A stretch of DNA of 64,000 nt. It comes from Kitagawia praeruptora (lineage: Eukaryota > Streptophyta > Magnoliopsida > Apiales > Apiaceae). The notes beneath the pieces are model-generated. The model was not told where the DNA came from and made no database searches. It was given only the letters and a program-made list of their open reading frames with translations. Made by a program: the position numbers and the translations under genes. Every line of letters starts with the position of its first letter. Position 1 is the stretch's first letter. Of this stretch, positions 44,535-57,384 are shown one piece after another. The stretch is taken from contig CM075350.1 in the NCBI GenBank assembly GCA_037693485.1, forward strand, positions 67,684,001 through 67,748,000. The letters run 5' to 3'.

Positions 44535-45219
44535 GACTTAATTGCACTTTGCACCCCTATACTTAGGCGAAAATTCACTTTGGTGCCTATTATTCAGACA
44601 ATTGCAATTTGCATCCCGATTGTTTCAATCCCGCTACAATTTGCACCCCTTTAACGATTTCAAGCTAATTTTGACCGTTACCGTTAGTCAAAGTAAGGGT
44701 ATTTCAATTTTTAATTATTATATTAAACAATTTATTTTCAAAAAAAAGTAAGAAACAAAATTTAAAAATTGATTTTTTGTCAAAAAAATTGAAAAAAAAC
44801 ACAAAATCTTAAATTTATGATATTTATTTTACGAATAATACTTTGAAAATTATAACAAATTTAGTTTATATTTAAATAATGTTTTACGAGAATTTAGTAA
44901 TGTAAATATTTATAAAAATATGAATTATAAATTATATTTTAAAAAATCTGTGAATTGTAGATAAAATATTGGTAAATCTAAAAATCTAAAAACTATAAAA
45001 GTAATTGAAATAATTTAATTATAAAAATTATTGTAGAGTATAATGACCGAAATACCTTCATTTTGACTAACGGTCACGGTCAAAATTAGCTTGAAATCGT
45101 TAAAGGGGTGCAAACTGTAGCGGGATTGAAATAATCGGGATGCAAATTGTAATTGTTTGAATAGTAGGCACCAAAGTGAATTTTCGCCTAAGTATAGGGG
45201 TGCAAAGTGCAATTAAGTC
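44535..45219 (+). mobile_element. Mutator-type MITE, 685 bp, copy 1
   Basis: Long inverted ends (about 190 bp each) starting GACTTAATTGCACTTTGCAC, with a 9-bp duplication AATGATTAA at 44526-44534 and 45220-45228. AT-rich middle, non-coding. Confidence 0.92.
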
Positions 45220-45250
45220 AATGATTAAATATGTTACATGATTAAATTTA

Positions 45251-45934
45251 GACTTAATTGCACTTTGTACCCCTGTACTTAGGCGAAAATTCACTTTGGT
45301 ACCTACTATTCAAACAATTGCATTTTGCATCCCGATTGTTTCAATCCCGCTACAGTTTGCACCCCAATAACGATTTCAAACTAATTTTGACCGTGACCGT
45401 TAGTCAAAATGAGGGTATTTCGGTCACTATACTCTACAACAATTTTTAAAATTAAATTATTTCAATTACTTTTATATTTTTTAAATTTTTAGATTTATCA
45501 ACATTTTATCTACAATTCACAGATTTTTTAAAATATAATTTATAATTCATATTTTTATAAATATTTACATTACTAAATTCTCGTAAAATATTATTTAAAT
45601 ATAAACTACATTTGTTATAATTTTCAAAATATTATCCATAAAATAAATATCATAAATTTAAGATTTTGTGTTTTTTTCAATTTTTTTGAAAAAAAATCAA
45701 TTTTTAAATTTTGTTTCTTACGTTTTTTTTGAAATAAATTGTTTAATATAATAATTAAAGACTGAAATACCCTTACTTTGACTAACGGTAACGGTCAAAA
45801 TTAGCTTGAAATCGTTAAAGGGGTGCAAATTGTAGCGGGATTGAAACAATCGGGATGCAAATTGCAATTGTCTGAATAGTAGGCACCAAAGTGAATTTTC
45901 GCCTAAGTATAGGGGTTCAAAGTGCAATTAAGTC
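45251..45934 (-). mobile_element. Mutator-type MITE, 684 bp, copy 2 (inverted to copy 1)
   Basis: Same element in opposite orientation, with its own 9-bp duplication TTAAATTTA at 45242-45250 and 45935-45943. It lies 31 bp from copy 1, so the two could pair over about 680 bp. Confidence 0.92.
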
Positions 45935-45970
45935 TTAAATTTATTTAATAAAATTTCAAGGTTCGAATTC

Positions 45971-47430
45971 CGTCAACGATACTATTATCCTTCATTTTCT
46001 TGATCTTCTTTATTTCTTTGATGTCCCTTTTTACCATTACACAGCATTTGGAGCGACCCAATTTAGATTGGATCGACCCAAATCTAAACATATACTATTT
46101 TTTGTCATTACACAACATTTGGAGTAACCCAATTGAATCGACCCAAATCTAAACCTCTACTATTATCCTTTATTTTTTTTATCTTTCTTTATTTCTTTGA
46201 TTCTCCTTTTTGTCATTACTCAAATCTATCTCTGTCATTTTTCACCTTCAAGTCCAAGTCGCTCAAATCTTCACACTGCTGGATTTTGACGCATGTTTAC
46301 ACTTTTCAGATTTGAAAGCTGGGGTTTTCACCAAATTAACATCTCAACCCCCTGAAGTAGGGTTAAGGTATGTGTACTAGACCTCCGTACGGGTCATATA
46401 TGATTGGTTCCGGTTTTTAGTTTGGCCATAAGAGTTAAGTTTTTATTGTTTTCACAGTATTAAAAATTAGACAGGATAATATTTGTTTGGTTTTGATTTT
46501 GGTTTGGAATTTAAGAATTAAAGTTTTAATGAACTACCCGATGTTATAATAATATACAGGACACCAGAAAGGTACCTTTAAAATATTTGCTTGGCCTTTC
46601 AGTTTTCGATTTTACATGTCATAATAACAAAGGTGGTTGGAAAGATTACCGGTTAATAACATTGACACAGTACAGACCATGTTATTTGTAAATAACCTTG
46701 GGACTCAATTTGATACTTATAGATATTATTTTGTTTTCAAGCAAGTTTATGTTCTTTATGGATTTTTTCAACTTAAGGTTCATGGGGTAGACATGCTACG
46801 TACCAGAAGGTCTTATGGAATAGCATACTTTTTATCGGATGTCTCCGAAGGCACTATGGAATAACATACTTAGAAGCTCAAACCCACGTCACAAGCCTCA
46901 CCCTCTGGGTCAGGCAACATTGCTCTTATTTATGCTCTAAATATCTTCTTTACTCGTGTTCAATTTCACTTCATATATGATCTCATATTTAGCACTTTCA
47001 CTTGAGCTCCATATTAAAATATAAAAGCACTAACTTTTCCCTTTTTCAGTTTAGTTGGCTTTTTGAGAGAGAATAGGTAGTGGAAAATGTGATTGTTATA
47101 ATTTGTAATCATACATTATTTGAAGATAAAAGTGAATAAGTGAGCTTCTTGCGGAGACTTGTGTTTTTGGTAAACAGTATTATCCTTCATTTTTTTTAAT
47201 CTTTTTTATTTCTTTAATGCCTCTTTTTGTCATTACATGGCATTTGGAGCGACCCAATTTAGATTGGAACAAAAATTATATTATGATATTGTACTTATTT
47301 TCAGTAATGTTGTAGTACTACGATTGCACCTCCAGCCTTTCTCTTCTCCTCCAGCTACATAATTTTAAATATTGAAAAAAAAATACAGTACAAGAAGAAG
47401 TTTGCATTTATAAATATAGATTACAAGCAG
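45971..47430. other. Unassigned AT-rich DNA
   Basis: Dispersed CATTTGGAGCGACCCAATTT repeats near 46050 and 47240. The short open frame at 46637-46864 has no recognisable domain. No convincing gene. Confidence 0.4.
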
Positions 47431-47436
47431 AGAGAG

Positions 47437-47544
47437 ATGTTTAGTTACAGATAGACTACATAGCAACAACATAAGTGATAAAAAGAAAGATGTTAGTTAC
47501 AGATAGACTACATAGCAGCAATATAAGTGATAAAAAGAAAGATG
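47437..47544. repeat. 52-bp tandem duplication
   Basis: Two copies of TTAGTTACAGATAGACTACA...ATAAGTGATAAAAAGAAAG. Confidence 0.8.
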
Positions 47545-48025
47545 GTCCACATGATGATCAAGCTAATGAAGTATTGAAGTAATTAACAAGTCTAAACCAC
47601 ATAAGCAACTTCCATTTTATAGGTATTGTTTATCATAACATGGGTAATGGATTTATGTATTCCCATTAATTTTATTTTTGGTCACCCCTCTAAGTTGATC
47701 ACAAAAAAAATAACAACCCATCAAAATAAGTAGTTTAAAAATATATTCAAATTCAAATTATTATATTCGTTTCAATAAGAACATACTTTTAATATAATAA
47801 AGTCAATAAAATAAAAATTCAACAATTTCAGAAAGCGAGAGCCATGGTGAAAGACCTTAATTTGAACATAAACTATAAATCTACTAGAATATTTATCTGA
47901 TGTTTTGGCTTGCTTATTTAATTGTATAATTTACTTATTTTTAATAAACGAATCTATATTAATAATATATATACACTGTATTTTCATACATTAATTTACT
48001 AATACAGTTTAATGGTCACGCTCTG
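47545..48025. other. Unassigned AT-rich DNA
   Basis: Nothing recognisable. Confidence 0.3.
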
Positions 48026-48029
48026 GTGA

Positions 48030-48320
48030 GAATGAGAACAGTGAGAACACATATATTCACTACATTTCAAGCTATTTTAAAGGGCCGCTCTAGGGGCATT
48101 TTCACAAAAAAAAAATCTTATAATTCTACCCTCTATCCATTCATAAAAAAAAAATTAACAAAAAAAAATAAATTAAAATGAGAACAGTGAGAACACACAT
48201 ACTCGCTACATTTCAAGCTATTTTAAAGGACCCCGCTAGGGGCATCTTCACACAAAAGTTTATAATTCACCCTCTCTCCATTCATAAAAAAAAATAACAA
48301 AAAAAATTAAAAATTGCTTG
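48030..48320. repeat. 146-bp tandem duplication
   Basis: Two copies containing GAGAACAGTGAGAACACA, TTTCAAGCTATTTTAAAGG and GGGGCAT. Followed at 48.41-48.47 kb by three copies of TTTAATGTTTTGGA. Confidence 0.75.
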
Positions 48321-48839
48321 AAATGTGATCTCATTGTTCTCCAACATTTACATATTATATTAACTATGAGGTCTCATAGTTAATATAATATGTTCTTGAT
48401 ATTATATGAGGTTTAATGTTTTGGAATCATTTAATGTTTTGGAGCCATTTAATGTTTTGGAGCCATTAGGGTGAAGGGATTATCATTTACGCATTTGAAT
48501 AATGAAGAAAATTTATTATTGTTTTCAATTAGAGAACAATATTTGTAAAAATATTTATTACTTTTATTGCAGATTTTGATGGATTAAATAAATTTTCAAC
48601 ATTTTTAAAATAGAATTGTATGCTAATTTTTTATATAAATTTTAGCATATCATTATTTTATTAAATACTTATATAACTGTATATAATATCTTTCTAAGAA
48701 TTGATTATTTATATAATTGCATACAATATCTTTTTAAGAAATCAATCAAATTTGTTAAATTTTTGGTATTGCCAATTTAAATTAAATAAGATGTTTTAAG
48801 AAATCAATCGTTAAATTTTTGGTATTATTATTTTAAATT

Positions 48840-48878
48840 AAATAAGATGCCGTGTATGAAGTACGGGCAAAATGCTAG
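48840..48878 (+). mobile_element. Possible Helitron 3' end
   Basis: CCGTGTATGAAGTACGGG can form an imperfect stem and is followed after 7 bases by GCTAG then T, the usual Helitron 3' arrangement. It may close the element that begins at 42907, which would then be 5.97 kb and nested, or belong to another copy. Confidence 0.45.
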
Positions 48879-49590
48879 TTTGTTAAATTAAAAATAATAT
48901 TAATTAAATATTTGTTAGCATAGTTTTAACTGATCCAACTCGTTCTCTAATCTATTTCTAATTTCTAATAAAATTAATTTTTTAATCGTGATTGATCAAA
49001 CGACCACGTAAACCAATGATTGCGCTAGGATGCAAGTTTTTGTGGGCGGAAATCGAGTTTATATCAAGATAATTAGAAAGTAATGAGACACCAACTTTCT
49101 TCTAAGCTTATTTTATTTTTAATACGAGTACTATTTTACTAAACCCACTTGAGATACAAGACGTGTTATGATTAGCCAATAATACTAAAAAAAAATGATG
49201 TACTTGTTTATCTCAAATATTCTATATTTTAATTTTTCAAAATTTTACTTTTTTTTTTGAGAAATTCAAATTTTTCCTTGAAATTACGTAAATCTAATAA
49301 TCTTCTTTTCTTTTAGTAATTTGTGTTTTAATTTATATGTTTTTAAATTTGTCTTCTAACCTTAAATCATGTATTATAATTATTTTATCAAGGATTTAAT
49401 TTTAATTTTTCCATATAAACTTGTTAATAATAATTTACCAAACACTTCATTTACTTATAACTAAAATTATCCAAACACTTAAAAACTTATAATTTACTTA
49501 TGACTTATATTGTCCCAATGTACTTTGAAGTAACTTATTTTAATGTAAGCTAGACAGGCCTTTATATAAGGGCACCTTATAGAAAGCGGA
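48879..49590. other. Intergenic DNA between Helitron end and mL41
   Basis: AT-rich, no gene or repeat recognised. The mL41 3' untranslated region probably ends near 49.6 kb, where the minus strand has TATAATGAATTATTG. Confidence 0.4.
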
Positions 49591-49781
49591 CTGTATTCTA
49601 TTTTTGTCAATTAATAATTATAACTTCAACGCTTGAAAATCTTGCAGCCACTACCACAGAAAGCTGCCAACAAGGAAGAACAATAATTCATTATATCAGT
49701 TTCCACAAAATAGGAAGTAGACCTGAAATCTTTACCCAGTTACAGTTATGCATAAAAAGAAATATCAAGGTCATCTGGACA

Positions 49782-52682
49782 TTATCTAGCTGCACTAGCA
49801 GCTCCACTTGTTTGACCTTCCACTGCACACTGTGCTACATATGGTTTTAGCTGCACCAAAGATATATATATACATACATGAATTAGAAGTTAATAAAATC
49901 TGATTGAGGACGAGCTTAAGCTAAAAGAATAAATCAACACTATACTTACGGGTCAATGCTTGCTTCAAGAAAGAATACTCTGCCACCCACCTTTTTTCTT
50001 ACCCCAGCAAAAATGTATTTACACAACGAACTCAGACCCCCCACCCTTCACAAGCCCAATACCCAAACTTGATACAGAAACTGGTTTAGTATTAAGAAAT
50101 CTACCTACATATCTATGTTGCTTGTTTTATTACTGCTAATTACAAGTGGCAATAGAAATTTGCTTAGTGAGGCAACTTCACTCTTGTAGATCCCCAGGTC
50201 AATTGTAATTTGCAAATGTTTAACTTTGTAAGTTTCCTTTTCAATTTTCATTTCCATGCAATCTTTGGTATCTGCTTTTTGACTTCTACTCTATGAGAAC
50301 TAGATTGTCGAAAGGTGTACAGACATGTGGTGCATACTACACACTTCTAATAAGTGATAATGCTGAACTATAATACGTTGGAATCCTGTGTGCCAAGCAA
50401 ACAATATCTGAAATTGAACAAAGGTGGTATCTAAGGATTTAAGATATTATTTCATAACATGTATGCTGCTTACCTTAAAGTCAGTCAAATCCGGGACTAC
50501 ATAATTTGGCAGTTTTTCTTGAACCACCACGTATCCACCTACAATAAAAATATCAGACATCAAACATACAAGTAGAAAGATGGAAAGAGAAGTGCAATAA
50601 TGACTTTAAACCTTCAAACATAAAAAAATTCAATAAGGATTATGCTTATGTCAGGCTAAACGACCTCCTAAAACTGCGTTTTACTCTAATTCACGTAATC
50701 AATTTATCAGGACCCACTAATCTCCCTATTTTACCTCCATCACTTCCACTTTTGTGTCTTTGTGTATCACTACCTTACATGGTTCACATCACATATATAA
50801 ACACAATCGCATATATCCACATACATAGGTGTATATTCTTTATTGTTAGATAATTAGTTATCTCTTTTCTCCCAAGTGACAACTGCTTTAACCATTAATT
50901 ACAAATGTCATTGATTTACAAAAAAACACCTTTATCGATTTGTGTTCTTGATGTGATAATTGTAAAAACTCTAAATAAATGCTAGTACATGGAATGAAAA
51001 AAAAGTGAAAGGAGGAGTGGACTGGGATGGGTCCTAAGTTGTTGCTTACGTTGATTGGATATACAGAAATCAAACGGTCCAGTTTGACCTGATATAAACA
51101 TAACACCACATCAGGTCAATCTGATACTCCGTATTCTCATAACATAACGGAGCATAGATGATGGTATCAAAAACCATGTTAACCATTGTGTCACCCAGTG
51201 TATTTAAAATTTCTATATCTCGTTTTTCTTTTCCTTTTTTGTAAAAACATGTCTTACCACGTAGCAAGGTAAAATTACAAAATAGTGAACCTTAAGATCA
51301 GATAACAACTTCATTTTATTTAAGAAAAATTTTGATGGGGCAAAATCTAAATCCGATTTCTCATTTGTTACTCGTACTCGAGAACGAAGGGTTGGACACA
51401 ACACATTTAGAGTGAGCCTCGGAATTCTGACAATTCAGAATACGGCATAATTCATTAATAAACAAGTAAATTAGATAAAATATTGTTGCAAAAATCAGCA
51501 ATGAAACTCAAAAAAGACATGATCTGTAAAAAACATTGCAAATTAGTCATCTGCTCTTCCCCTTATGTATTCTCACATCTTCTTTCTTTGTTCGCAACTT
51601 CTTGTTGTATCCTAAGATTGTCTCATTTCAGGTCTCTACCACATTTCGATCAATCAAACTCAGCCATAAAATCTAAATACTGAATACGTGTTGTGCCCTG
51701 GTGACCGACATGGATATGGCGGTGGAAACCAAAGATTTAGAGTCACATGGCGCCTACCCAAAGGTCATTACTTCTTTTACCCAAACCATACGCTAAGCAT
51801 GTCTTGTAAAGAAAACTATAAAATACCAGTGCTCCTTATTTATTATATGTGGATCCATGACGCATTTAACATCACTGTACCAACTATTATCAGAACTGAT
51901 GATGTTTTCCAATTGCTTATTGACTCGTAACAAAATATTCAAAAATGTAACCCTGTATTTTATACTTAGACATCGAAATTTCACACACAGTACTCTAATA
52001 AACAAATACATTCCAATCACACACATTATGCATCTAGAATGGGAAGTGAATGAGCAAGTTACTCATTAAATCCATGGTTCCGGTCCTCAATTAGTTGAGG
52101 TATCTGATGCAGGACAACCTTAAAAAAGTCCAAAAGTAAGATACTGAAAGAAATTTAAAAAGGTACACAAATAAGGGGCAGATATAGATTACTGGACTTG
52201 GAAGCTGAATTGGTTTTTAACTCATTGATGTAATGCGAAAGATTCTTATACCTCATCCTGTGACCACGTAGATATCTATGACAAACTAAGAATAAACTGG
52301 TTACAGAGTAAAAACTGTAAATGCAAATCTTTAGGTCTTTACAATCATAACTTCCTAGTCAAGGAATACATTCCGGATGCAAACTCAAAGCATTCAGCAA
52401 TACCAAGTTTTTGTGCTTCTTAATTTCTTTGACAAAAAACACTATGATTTATTTTTTCAGACATGTCTACATCGATCGTCCCAGATTAATACAGAAATCC
52501 AATAAACTTAAGTCAAATTAAGTGAAAAGAGTGGAACCTTTTCGAGTGTGGAAACCAGTAGGTTTGCAATTCTTCCCTTTGTAGTAATCCCGGGGACCTC
52601 GTTTAGAAGAAAGGATGTCAAGAGAAGAGGCCCGCTTTCTTCTAAATGCCCGGCCAATCCCTAAAATTAGCCCTAGAGCCAT
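49782..52682 (-). CDS. MRPL41: Mitochondrial large ribosomal subunit protein mL41
   Basis: Coding exons 52538-52682, 50474-50538 and 49782-49850 (145 + 65 + 69 nt) give a 92-residue protein. All introns have GT/AG ends (GTTCC, GTAAG donors; TTGTAG, GTGCAG acceptors) and phases match. The N-terminus MALGLILGIGRAFRRKR is an Arg/Lys-rich, mitochondrial-targeting-like segment. It is followed by RGPRDYYKGKNCKPTGFHTR, GGYVV and KLPNYVVPDLTDFKLKPYVA, which define plant mL41 (MRPL41/bL27-like family name in older annotations). mL41 is a small component of the mitoribosome large subunit. Length fits plant orthologues. The frame has no lesion and the copy sits outside the transposon clusters, so it should be an active host gene. 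Confidence 0.9.
49851..50473 (-). other. mL41 intron 2
   Basis: 623 bp, no other gene recognised inside. Confidence 0.8.
50539..52537 (-). other. mL41 intron 1 within the coding region
   Basis: 1999 bp, unique-looking AT-rich DNA. Short open frames here show no known domain. Confidence 0.8.
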
Positions 52683-53870
52683 TATACTTCCTTTTTAATT
52701 TCGCGAAATTATTTCTGTAATCCCAAGAAAAGGTCACAAATCAATGTTTAATTTACACAGAAAAAATAAAGGATTTACTACTACTCTTACTATATTGAGG
52801 CCTTCTGGCAGAGATAGGATTTTCAGGGGGCAGGGCCGCAAGATATACATTAATACATATACTTATTAAATGCAAGCAAATTATAAAAAAAATCACAATC
52901 CACTAACAACTGATTCGTTCTTGTCCTAACTACAAAGCTATTACATGTTGTCGATTAACAACTTAAAGAATCAATATAGATAAGTACTTTGCTTTCTATT
53001 TATTTTAAAAACTTGATTACTTTTACATCTATCAAATAACAATAATGCCGCTTATGGATGCCTAGACAATTTAACACATATATAAGTATGTCATAATTGG
53101 CCCTTAATAAAGTGATAAACTAGTATATTACGTTCGAAACTCATATAACAAAAACATGATAAACAATTTCTATAAAATATTTGGCAACATTACATAGAGT
53201 GTAGCGACCCTACATGATTAATTTATATAAATGAAGAACCTACATCTACATATTGGATAACACGGAAAAGGACAAATTGAGTACCCAAAAGTTCAGAAAG
53301 CAGCTAAGACTGTAAAAAAGAAAATCACAACATACACTGAAAGTTAAATACAAGAGGAAAATAACTGAGTCATCTCAAATCAGCTGCCTACGAAAAAACC
53401 GCTTTCTTAACATATTTGTCTAAAATTTGAGACATTCATTGTTATATCTCTGTTGGAGGTAGAGTAACACTACTTAATCTGGATTAATATCATAATAGCA
53501 AAGCTATTGCTTAGCAGAACAATTTCTTAACGGACTTTGATCAAACAGTTGGTGTGCATTATCGAAAAATTGTTTTGTTTTTACTAAATCTTAAACAAAA
53601 ATCAATCTTTAGATGATGGGCATCATTCAAACAATACCCATATCTTACCAACGAAGTAGAGTAAATTATATACACATTATAAAAGTAAATGCAATGAAAT
53701 TAGATATGAATAAATTAACCCACAAAAAAGAACAGTCATTTCAACTTATAAAAATATGTATATATAGAATGAGAGTAAAGGACATGAGAAATCACCTGAT
53801 AACTTGAATTGAGAGGAGAAAAATCAAGGGCAGTGGAATAAGAATTAAGAGCTCCTGCAGTCCTGCTGCT
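52683..53870 (-). other. mL41 5' untranslated region with a probable leader intron
   Basis: A short untranslated piece 52683-52714 follows an acceptor (GGGATTACAG). A likely leader exon ends at 53796 (CAAGTTATCAG|GTGATTTC), giving a leader intron of 52715-53795. Inferred from splice signals only. Confidence 0.5.
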
Positions 53871-53879
53871 GCACCTACA

Positions 53880-54040
53880 AAATGCTTTCTCAAATAAACA
53901 CGGAAATGGGCCTTTCTCGGTTTCCACATGCTTTTATATGAAATGGACTTATGATAAACAAAGGCCCGTCTATTTCTGATGGGCCCGTTTACATCAAAAT
54001 TTAGCCTTCTACCAATAATGATTTTGTGTTTAGACGGGCC
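53880..54040 (-). promoter_or_regulatory. mL41 promoter region with site II-type motifs
   Basis: GGCCCA/TGGGCC-type elements at 53907-53912 and 53980-53986, and GGGCC/GGCCC at 53963 and 54036, within 150 bp, plus an ATTGG (CCAAT) box near 54012. Such TGGGCY site II elements are typical of plant promoters for cytosolic and mitochondrial ribosomal proteins. No canonical TATA box in the expected place. Confidence 0.6.
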
Positions 54041-54204
54041 TTGCATTGGTTTGTTGATATATGTTGTAATAATTTTTCGCACGAATTTATACATATATTA
54101 AAATAATTTTGTAATTCGAAATACGATGAAAAATAATATTTTGATTGTATCTTATACTTATAGTAATTTTGTAGTAATGCATATTGTTTTCATTAATCTA
54201 TTAT

Positions 54205-55474
54205 CTATCTATTATATATATAATGCCACAACATGTACCATTTTAATCCAACTTAAATTACTATTTTGACCCTCTATGGATTAAATTTTTTTCAAAAAAT
54301 TGTTGCTCATGAGAATCGAACCTAGGTCTTCAGGTTCATTTGCACATCACCTTACCACTAGGCTAACACATCACACGTGTTTCAAGTCATAAAATATGCT
54401 ATGTATGTTGGGTGATGAATGAAGAATCTTTGGTATTTTGATTTCTAAGATATTTTAATCATTTTTCTTCGTTTTACATTTACATATTTATATTTTATTA
54501 TGTTATAGTTTAGTATAAATGAGTGATATATGGTATTTAGTGAAACTAGATATTTTGAAATTATTCAATTTAATAAAATAATATTAATGACCCTCTATTA
54601 TGTATATAATGCCACAACATGTACCATTTTAATCCAACTTAAATTACTATTTTAAATCTCTGCATTCATTAATGTACATCAATTAAAATTCGTATTTAAT
54701 ATGTATATTCATTATTATACATCATTTAATACTATCTACTTAATTATAACACTTTTGTTATGTTGCAATTAACTAACCATTCGAAGATGCCACAACATGT
54801 ACCATTTTAATCCAACTTAAATTACTATTTTGACCCTCTGCATTCATTAATGTACATCAATTAAAATTCGTATTTAATATGTATATTCATTATTATACAT
54901 CATTTAATACTATCTACTTAATTATAACACTTTTGTTATGTTGCAATTAACTAACCATTCGAAGAAATTTGTGTGTCGCACGAGTAAAGAGCCTTACAAC
55001 TCATTATAATGATCTAACATTATTGAAGAAATAATATTGGAACATTAACTTCAGATTGCTAACAACATATATATTTTTGCTATACAATTTACAGAATAAA
55101 TTAAGAATAAATTAATTTTGTATACTGTAATTTAGTATTTTTACTTTATAGAAATGTATCTAATACAATATTTTTTTTATGCTTTCTTGGCTCCGGTGCA
55201 TTACTTGACAATCTGTAATATCAAATACAACATATACATGATTTAAGCACTTTGGAAAAATAAAAAGCACATCTGAATGTTTTAATCAAAATGGGAGATC
55301 TTGAAAAGGGGACAAAATTAATGTTGGTTAAAAAAAAAATGCGATAAACTGAAAAGAATTTTAGACATCACAATATCAATTGCTAATATTAATATCAAAA
55401 CATAACGAGAAAAAAAATAACAATTACAGTATAAAATAGAGCAAACCCGTGCCTTGCACGAGAATTGAAGCTAG
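54205..55474 (+). mobile_element. Helitron cluster with repeated 5' ends
   Basis: The 3' end is convincing: CCCGTGCCTTGCACGAG hairpin, then GAATTGAAGCTAG at 55474 followed by T. Helitron-like 5' starts (TCTATTAT(A/G)TATATAATGCC then ACAACATGTACC) occur at about 54209 and 54595, with a third copy of the ACAACATGTACC block at 54787. The 185-bp stretch 54602-54786 is directly duplicated at 54787-54971. No coding capacity. Confidence 0.65.
54312..54366 (-). repeat. tRNA-derived SINE head
   Basis: On the minus strand TAGCCTAGTGG (A box) and GGTTCGATTC (B box) are spaced as in a tRNA gene, without a complete tRNA structure. This is the pattern of plant SINEs. Confidence 0.6.
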
Positions 55475-55549
55475 TTATATATATTTAAATTTGAAAAGGT
55501 TTCATAAAATTAGAATAAACATCTTTATGATAAAAATAAAGTAAAGTTT

Positions 55550-56340
55550 TGCTTCTTCTTCTTCGTCTTCTTCAGGCCCTCCTCCTCCGGCGGTGGTTTA
55601 TCCACCGACCGGAGGCTCCTTTTCTTGTTCAGTTTTTTATATCTTTCAATAATCATCATCCTTCTGAGAGGATTGTGAGTTTTTCGTTTGGTTACCCATT
55701 AATTGGGTTTATATGTCTCTCCTTGTGAGAGTTTGTTTGTCTCTCCTTGTGAGAGTTTGTTTGATTTGTTTGGTTTGTGTTATGATCTATAACAGATCAG
55801 ATCTGCTAAGAATGATTTTGATGATGTTTTGGGGGATCTGGAAAGTCCGCATTGATGCTGGGAAGCTGATGATTATTGCAAAAGCTCACCACTCACAACC
55901 AAAGATTGTTCTTCATCTATTGGGGGTTTTTACTTTCGGCATGTCTATAGCTGTTAACCGGCATGTAGATAGCTGGGGTATTACCCATCCTTGGGAGGTT
56001 CCTATTTTCGGCATGTCTATAGCTGGTATCCGGCATATAGATAGCTGGAGTGGAATTTCAACTGAGGCTTCTGAACACTGGGGTATCAACGGATCTTACG
56101 TGACGTGGTCAATTGTAACACCGCTGCTCTCAGGGATGTTGGCACAGTTTGGATCATTTCGGATGTCTTCGAATTCATTTTTAGATTCAAGAACTTTTAA
56201 GTTCAATTTGTTAAACGATGAGAAAACAATTTATTTGTTTTTCAACCTCGTCGTATCGACAGTCGGAGGTTTGTCCCACTGTTTTATGTTGTATTGGTTT
56301 GATTTATGAATATATCCTCCTGCATTTCGTCAAAAAAAAA
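55550..56340 (+). mobile_element. Possible non-LTR retroelement with poly(A) tail
   Basis: GC-richer than its flanks. It begins with a CTTCTTCTTC/CCGGCGGTGG region and ends TTTCGTC followed by an A-run (56332-56342), like plant LINE/SINE 3' ends. It holds one open frame (55713-56309) with an internal duplication of GMSIA...RH(V/I)DSW. No domain recognised, so the frame may be incidental. Confidence 0.4.
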
Positions 56341-56342
56341 AA

Positions 56343-56800
56343 TATTCTTAATTTTAGAATTTTTATTGTGATTTCAACGTTTTAATACTATGTGTAAAAT
56401 AATAAGACTATAATTTGTTAGCCGCATCCTTTCTCTACATCTCTAAAAAAAAGCTATCTATTATTCATGGATTTAGGAGTTAACCATCAACCAACCATTT
56501 TCGTTATTTTTTTAGTTTTAATTTTATTCAATATTTCTCTCTTCATTGTTAGTTTTTCTACCCAATTTTTGGGTTTTATCTATTCATATATTAGGTTTGT
56601 TATCTCTTTTTGTAAGAGTTTCACCGAAATTAGAAATTTTCAAAATTTTAAAATTTTCGATCAAATTTATAATTTTGACCAAATTCGGTAGAATTTAGTA
56701 ATATCAATTTCGACCAAAGTTAGTAGAATTAATTTTAAATTCGACCATATTCATAAATTTGACCCGCTTAAATATGACCTAAGAATATTCGATCAAATTT
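56343..56800. other. AT-rich DNA with ATTCGACCAAATTT-like repeats
   Basis: Short repeats of TTCGACCAAAT(T) near 56.65-56.8 and 57.18-57.24 kb flank the next MITE. No gene. Confidence 0.4.
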
Positions 56801-57166
56801 AGGTTTTGTTTGGGATTGTTGTTAAAAATTGTTGTGTTATTAGAAAAAGTGCTGGTAAAAAAGTGATGTTGTAAAAAGCTGAAGACTGTTTGGTAATATT
56901 TTTGATATGTGCATGTTTCGATGTAAAAATATATTAAAAATAGTGTTTTTGATGAGGTTTGATGTTGAAATTAGCTACTGCTTTCCGCAAAAGCTGAAAA
57001 GCAGCTTTTTTCAAAAGCATGGGGGACTTGCTTTCTCTAAAAGCAGCTTTTAGGCCAAAAGCACTTTTTAGAAAATCAGTTTTTTAAATTTTACCAAACA
57101 CTTTTTTAGCTGCTTTTCATAAATAAATTGATGTTGCTGTCTGCAACAACAATCCCAAACACACCT
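56801..57166. mobile_element. MITE with TTGTTTGGGATTG ends, 366 bp
   Basis: Inverted ends AGGTTTTGTTTGGGATTGTT and AGGTGTGTTTGGGATTGTT. The interior carries AAAAGCTGAAAAGCAGCTTT-type hairpins. The target duplication is not clean (TTT/TTA), so PIF/Harbinger (Tourist) or hAT cannot be decided. Confidence 0.65.
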
Positions 57167-57384
57167 TTAGCTAAATTCGATTATAGCTAAATTCGACTAA
57201 TATTGGTAGAAATTCGATCGAATTTTTGGGTCGAATTTAGCCACTTTTCTTGTAGTGGTAAAATGAACTTTACCAGATTGAACATTTACGTATAATATAA
57301 ATAAGTGTCTTAGTAAAATTATATGTGTCTAATAGATTGTATGTAAACTCGATTTACTTTGTTGTAAAAAAATTGAATATATAA

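Noticed and set aside
46360..46410. TS-type SINE tail near GGGTTAAGGTATGTGTACTAG
   Set aside because: Resemblance to the conserved SINE segment is short, and no A/B boxes or poly(T) tail were found.
51688..52069. Short open frames inside mL41 intron 1
   Set aside because: No domains, no conserved start context, and they lie between well-supported exons of mL41.
55713..56309. Host gene for a 198-residue protein
   Set aside because: No recognisable domain, internal duplication, and a poly(A)-like tail right after it suggest a retroelement; kept only as a low-confidence mobile element.
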